DNA of 64,000 nt. Source: Caenorhabditis remanei (taxonomy: Eukaryota; Nematoda; Chromadorea; Rhabditida; Rhabditidae). Below are positions 61,301-64,000 of this stretch, piece after piece. The first letter of the stretch is position 1; every line of letters begins with the position of its first letter. The notes under the pieces are model-generated. The model searched no databases. It was not told the DNA's origin and saw only the letters and a program-made list of their open reading frames with translations. The stretch lies in NCBI RefSeq assembly GCF_010183535.1, contig NC_071333.1, positions 15,312,587 to 15,376,586 of the forward strand, written 5' to 3'. The translations under genes and the position numbers were made by a program.

Positions 61301-61769
61301 ACGATTTGCAAACCTCGAGACTTGTTCCTGCTTTAAAACCGCCGGGTTTGAAACACACCAGTGTTGTGAAACATCCGGTCGGCAACTGAAATGTGTTCAA
61401 GAGCACTCCAGGATCATTCGCACATGCCAATATTTGTTGCGGATGAGCTGAACTCAGATGATGCGGAGCAAAGAATACGAAAAATTTTGTTAATATGATT
61501 ATCATCAAAGACAGTTTGTAAAACATACGTATACTTCGAAAAATGAAAAAATGAATCCGAATCTTTTGAATTCTCAACTTACGTAATGATAGGGGAGAAT
61601 GCTGTTTCATCGGAACAAAATGTCCCTTCCTTGCCAGAACCATCTGATTGACAAGATGCATAATAGGATTGATAACAGCAATTGGAAAATTTGGTATAGC
61701 TACCATGGGAGCTTTCAGTAAAAACGGCAAACCATTTGTATTCAACATAATGCCATCAGAATGTGTCAT
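58369..61769 (-). CDS. PRDM14-like PR-domain C2H2 zinc-finger protein
   Basis: Seven exons join in frame (61769-61583, 61447-61314, 60616-60424, 60195-60060, 59883-59766, 59557-59438, 58449-58369), 322 aa. Residues about 75-145 look like a diverged PR/SET domain ([12 protein letters not shown], then [18 protein letters not shown] and [12 protein letters not shown]), lacking the usual final Trp-Tyr. An acidic linker follows, then five fingers: CKRC...H196/C202 (C2HC type), [42 protein letters not shown] and [17 protein letters not shown], with HSGERPYK and HSGEKPFK linkers. The finger text, notably SSILRTH and [15 protein letters not shown], resembles PRDM14. The likely role is a nuclear DNA-binding regulator. 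The start could instead be the second Met (about 61748). Confidence 0.82.
59596..59677 (-). tRNA. tRNA-Ser (AGA)
   Basis: An 82-nt minus-strand cloverleaf from GCAGTCATGTCCGAG to CTGACTGC with discriminator G, anticodon loop CTAGAAA giving AGA, and a long variable arm typical of serine tRNAs. It sits in the intron between two zinc-finger exons, on the same strand as the host gene. Confidence 0.96.
60675..61100. repeat. Tandem duplication of about 210 bp in intron
   Basis: Two direct copies (from about 60678 and about 60889) share CGGTTTGCAG, TGTAGGCTACGG, TCAGATT and AAGCTTCAAATTTC-type blocks in the same order. Non-coding, moderately diverged, within the second intron of the PRDM-like gene. 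Confidence 0.75.
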
Positions 61770-63217
61770 AGAGACTCACTTCTCAAGATTAACCGAATGA
61801 AATTGCCTCTTCCATCCATCCGCCAACTACGGTAAGAATAGAAGAGGCGGGCTCTCAATTGCTCCGTTTCCTTATTCAACGGTGTTTGCTTTCAGACACG
61901 AGTGGTGGTGAGCACAATGAGACAACGAGAAGAGCCTATACGGGGGTGCGCGAAGAATGTGTCTAACCACATAGAATTAGAATGGACTAGTCAGAGGGAC
62001 CTCATCTTCCCTTTTTTTCGAGAGAGGTTTCCAGTCGGATACAAAACGGAAGGGTTGGAATACTAATTTTAAGAAAACCATGGAGAGTTGGATGGGTTAG
62101 TGAAAAATAAAATGACAACAGTTTTGTTTTTGTTTTGGTGGGGTCTACATAGTTTTTGAGCCAGAAGTCAATAGTTCAAATTAAACAAGACTAATTTTGT
62201 ACAACTCTAGATAGGTACAGTACCTACCAAAAAGATATCATATTTTGCCTTTTTCAGTGGAAATTTCGAACTTTGAGAGAGTGTCATGGTAAAACTAACT
62301 GTCCCACAAAATAACTTTCCATGGATCAAACAGACCAATAGTAGAACTCCATTGTTGTAGTTGGAAACGTTTTTGTATGGACGAAAAAGTAATTTCTCCT
62401 TCAAATCGACTTACTTCGGTGCAAAATAGTGCGATTTTTAGCCATTCACATTAAATTAATATAACTCTCTAGGAAATGCCCGTACAGAAAAGTTGATAAT
62501 GACAAAAATGGAGCTAAACTTTTGATCTGTCTTGTCAATTAATAGTTTACTTTGTGAGAAAAATCGCTTTACAATGATATACTCTCAAAATTGTACATTT
62601 TCAACTGAAGAATATATCTTTTTGGCCAGCACTGTGTCGTTACGATATTCTCATTCTATCATTTTTGTGTTTCCAAATTGAATTGAATAGTGATTCAGGC
62701 CAGCAGAATGTTCTTGATCATTTCATCCCCAAATATCTGTTCTATTCATCCCTACACTGTTTTCTAATAGGAAGCTTATCTAATATGCGATAACCTTTCA
62801 TTTCTACCATCCCAATCATTTAGCAATTCAATGATATTTGTTGGCATTTGCTGTGCTATGCTAATGAACACCAGAATATAAAAGCTTCTGCTTAATCTGA
62901 AAATATAAGATAACAAAATGAAAGAAACTTTGACAAGAATACAATAAATTTATTCCCATTCAAAACACAATTCAAAGTATCGGAAAATAAAAAGTTAAAA
63001 AAGTAAAGTGAAAAGTGAAAGAATTTAAGAAAAAAAATCAAAGGGTGAGATGGAATGGGGTTCATCCTTAAAGCGACGCAATATTACCGGAGAACGGGTA
63101 GAGAGAAGGAAAAGAGGCAGTGGACTGCACTAAAGAACTAAATCGTATGACAGGAGTAGTTTAAAAAAGGAAAAAGGAAGTTTCGATTTGATTTGGGATG
63201 AATGCATATTGAAGAAA
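61770..63217. other. Intergenic with Tc1-type MITE
   Basis: This lies between the PRDM-like gene start and the stop of the right-edge gene. It should contain the PRDM-like promoter. Apart from the Tc1-type element at 62218-62634 no feature is seen. Confidence 0.5.
62218..62634. mobile_element. Non-autonomous Tc1-type element
   Basis: The left end CAGTACCTACCAAAAAGATAT follows a TA, and the right end is the complement of CAGTGCTGGCCAAAAAGATAT, the known start of Tc1 terminal repeats. The element is 417 bp with no transposase frame, so it is a deletion derivative or MITE. The right-hand TA is not intact. Confidence 0.8.
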
Positions 63218-64000
63218 TTAAAGGCGTTTGTTGATGCTTCTGGAGATAAGTTCCTGGAGTGGAACCCCCTGAAATATAAATTTGTTTTGATAGCAATGGT
63301 TAGCTTAAAAACCAACCGAGTACTCATCGAAGTCGAATTGGATCGGTTGTCCATTGGAGTCTCTTGTCTCCCAAAGTGGTGGAAGCTAAAAAATTACTTT
63401 ACTTGCTTTATAAGAACCTATAGATTCGACTCACCGGCTCTTGGTGGAATCCATCATCGATTCCTGGAAGTCTCTCAAGACGGCGATAGAGTGGATTTGG
63501 TGGTGGAGCTGTGGCTCTGGCCACCGAGACATGAGCCGGTGGTGGGCTAGTGGCGGAGGCGACCGAGATGAGTTGACCCAATGAAGCACAAGGTGGAGAG
63601 CTAGTGGCTCTGGCCAAGGAGACATGGTTGGAAGCCATAGCTGGAGTAACGGCAGCAAACATTGATGGTGGTGGAGAAGTCTCTTTGGGAATAGAAACAG
63701 TCTCGCCAAGCATACCGTTGTGGTTGACGTCTCGGTATTCCAGCATATTGCTCTGCAAAAAAGATTACGTGTGGGGAAGAAACGAAATTTGTTTTGAAAA
63801 GATTGAAATCCTAAAACTGAATCTTAAGAAGTATATAGCGAGAGCATAGCCCTACTGAGAGAGAAAGAGAAATGTCAAATAATTGGTCCGTTAGGTTAGG
63901 ACATGGCATATATTTCCCCAGATGAATTCAGAATATATTTACCTTGCTTTCACTGAACAATTCCACTTTGTCGACGTCGAACGTGTTTCTCTCCAAATAA
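63218..64000 (-). CDS. 3' end of unrecognised Ser/Pro/Ala-rich protein (partial)
   Basis: Three exons join in phase 0: 64000-63943 (cut by the window edge), 63752-63435 and 63268-63218 with stop at 63218-63220, giving the last about 141 residues. The text begins YLERNTFDVDKVELFSES, then NMLEYRDVNHNGMLGE, followed by repeated VSLARATSSPP/VSVARATAPPP-like units, and ends LISRSINKRL. It resembles a disordered cytosolic tail. I recognise no family; most of the protein lies outside the window. Confidence 0.7.

Noticed and set aside
63188..63550. Plus-strand 120-codon frame
   Set aside because: Overlaps the minus-strand Ser/Pro exon chain, which has proper splice sites and stop; the plus frame is its shadow.

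Overview
This is nuclear DNA of a Caenorhabditis-type nematode. The support for that is AT-rich sequence, short introns with a TTTCAG-like 3' consensus, intron-rich compact genes, Tc1-type transposon ends, and a near-complete gene recognisable as ajm-1. The exact species, and any chromosome assignment, cannot be read from the sequence alone. All confident protein genes are on the minus strand. Exon structures below were assembled by hand from splice signals with reading-frame bookkeeping.

Layout, left to right. 1-5 kb is almost empty, with one orphan exon (2379-2543) and a palindromic element. 5.1-7.6 kb holds a 7-exon BTB/POZ gene (647 aa). 9.0-37.3 kb is ajm-1 (apical junction molecule): at least 29 coding exons, about 1,816 aa in the longest form, with two further probable first exons giving isoforms of about 1,693 and 1,350 aa. 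27.7-28.6 kb, inside an ajm-1 intron, holds four tRNA-Gln genes in alternating orientation, and four more lie at 38.1-40.2 kb. 38.6-50.8 kb carries the 3' exons of an unrecognised minus-strand gene whose roughly 8 kb intron hosts tRNAs, a tandem-repeat field (41.1-42.4 kb), a 1.9 kb foldback element (42.5-44.35 kb) and smaller hairpin elements. 52.6-55.7 kb is an OATP/SLCO organic-anion transporter (747 aa). 58.4-61.8 kb is a PRDM14-like zinc-finger gene (322 aa) with a tRNA-Ser in an intron. 63.2-64.0 kb is the 3' end of another minus-strand gene running off the right edge.

The genes are not an operon and share no pathway: an epithelial junction scaffold, a BTB adaptor candidate, a transporter and a transcription regulator candidate. 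The most unusual features are the inverted tRNA-Gln array between alternative ajm-1 promoters with an inverted copy of its flank 12 kb away, the foldback element with an exon-like, polyadenylation-signal-bearing spacer, the repeat field of perfect 20-bp palindromes, and an isolated 98-nt hairpin resembling a microRNA precursor.
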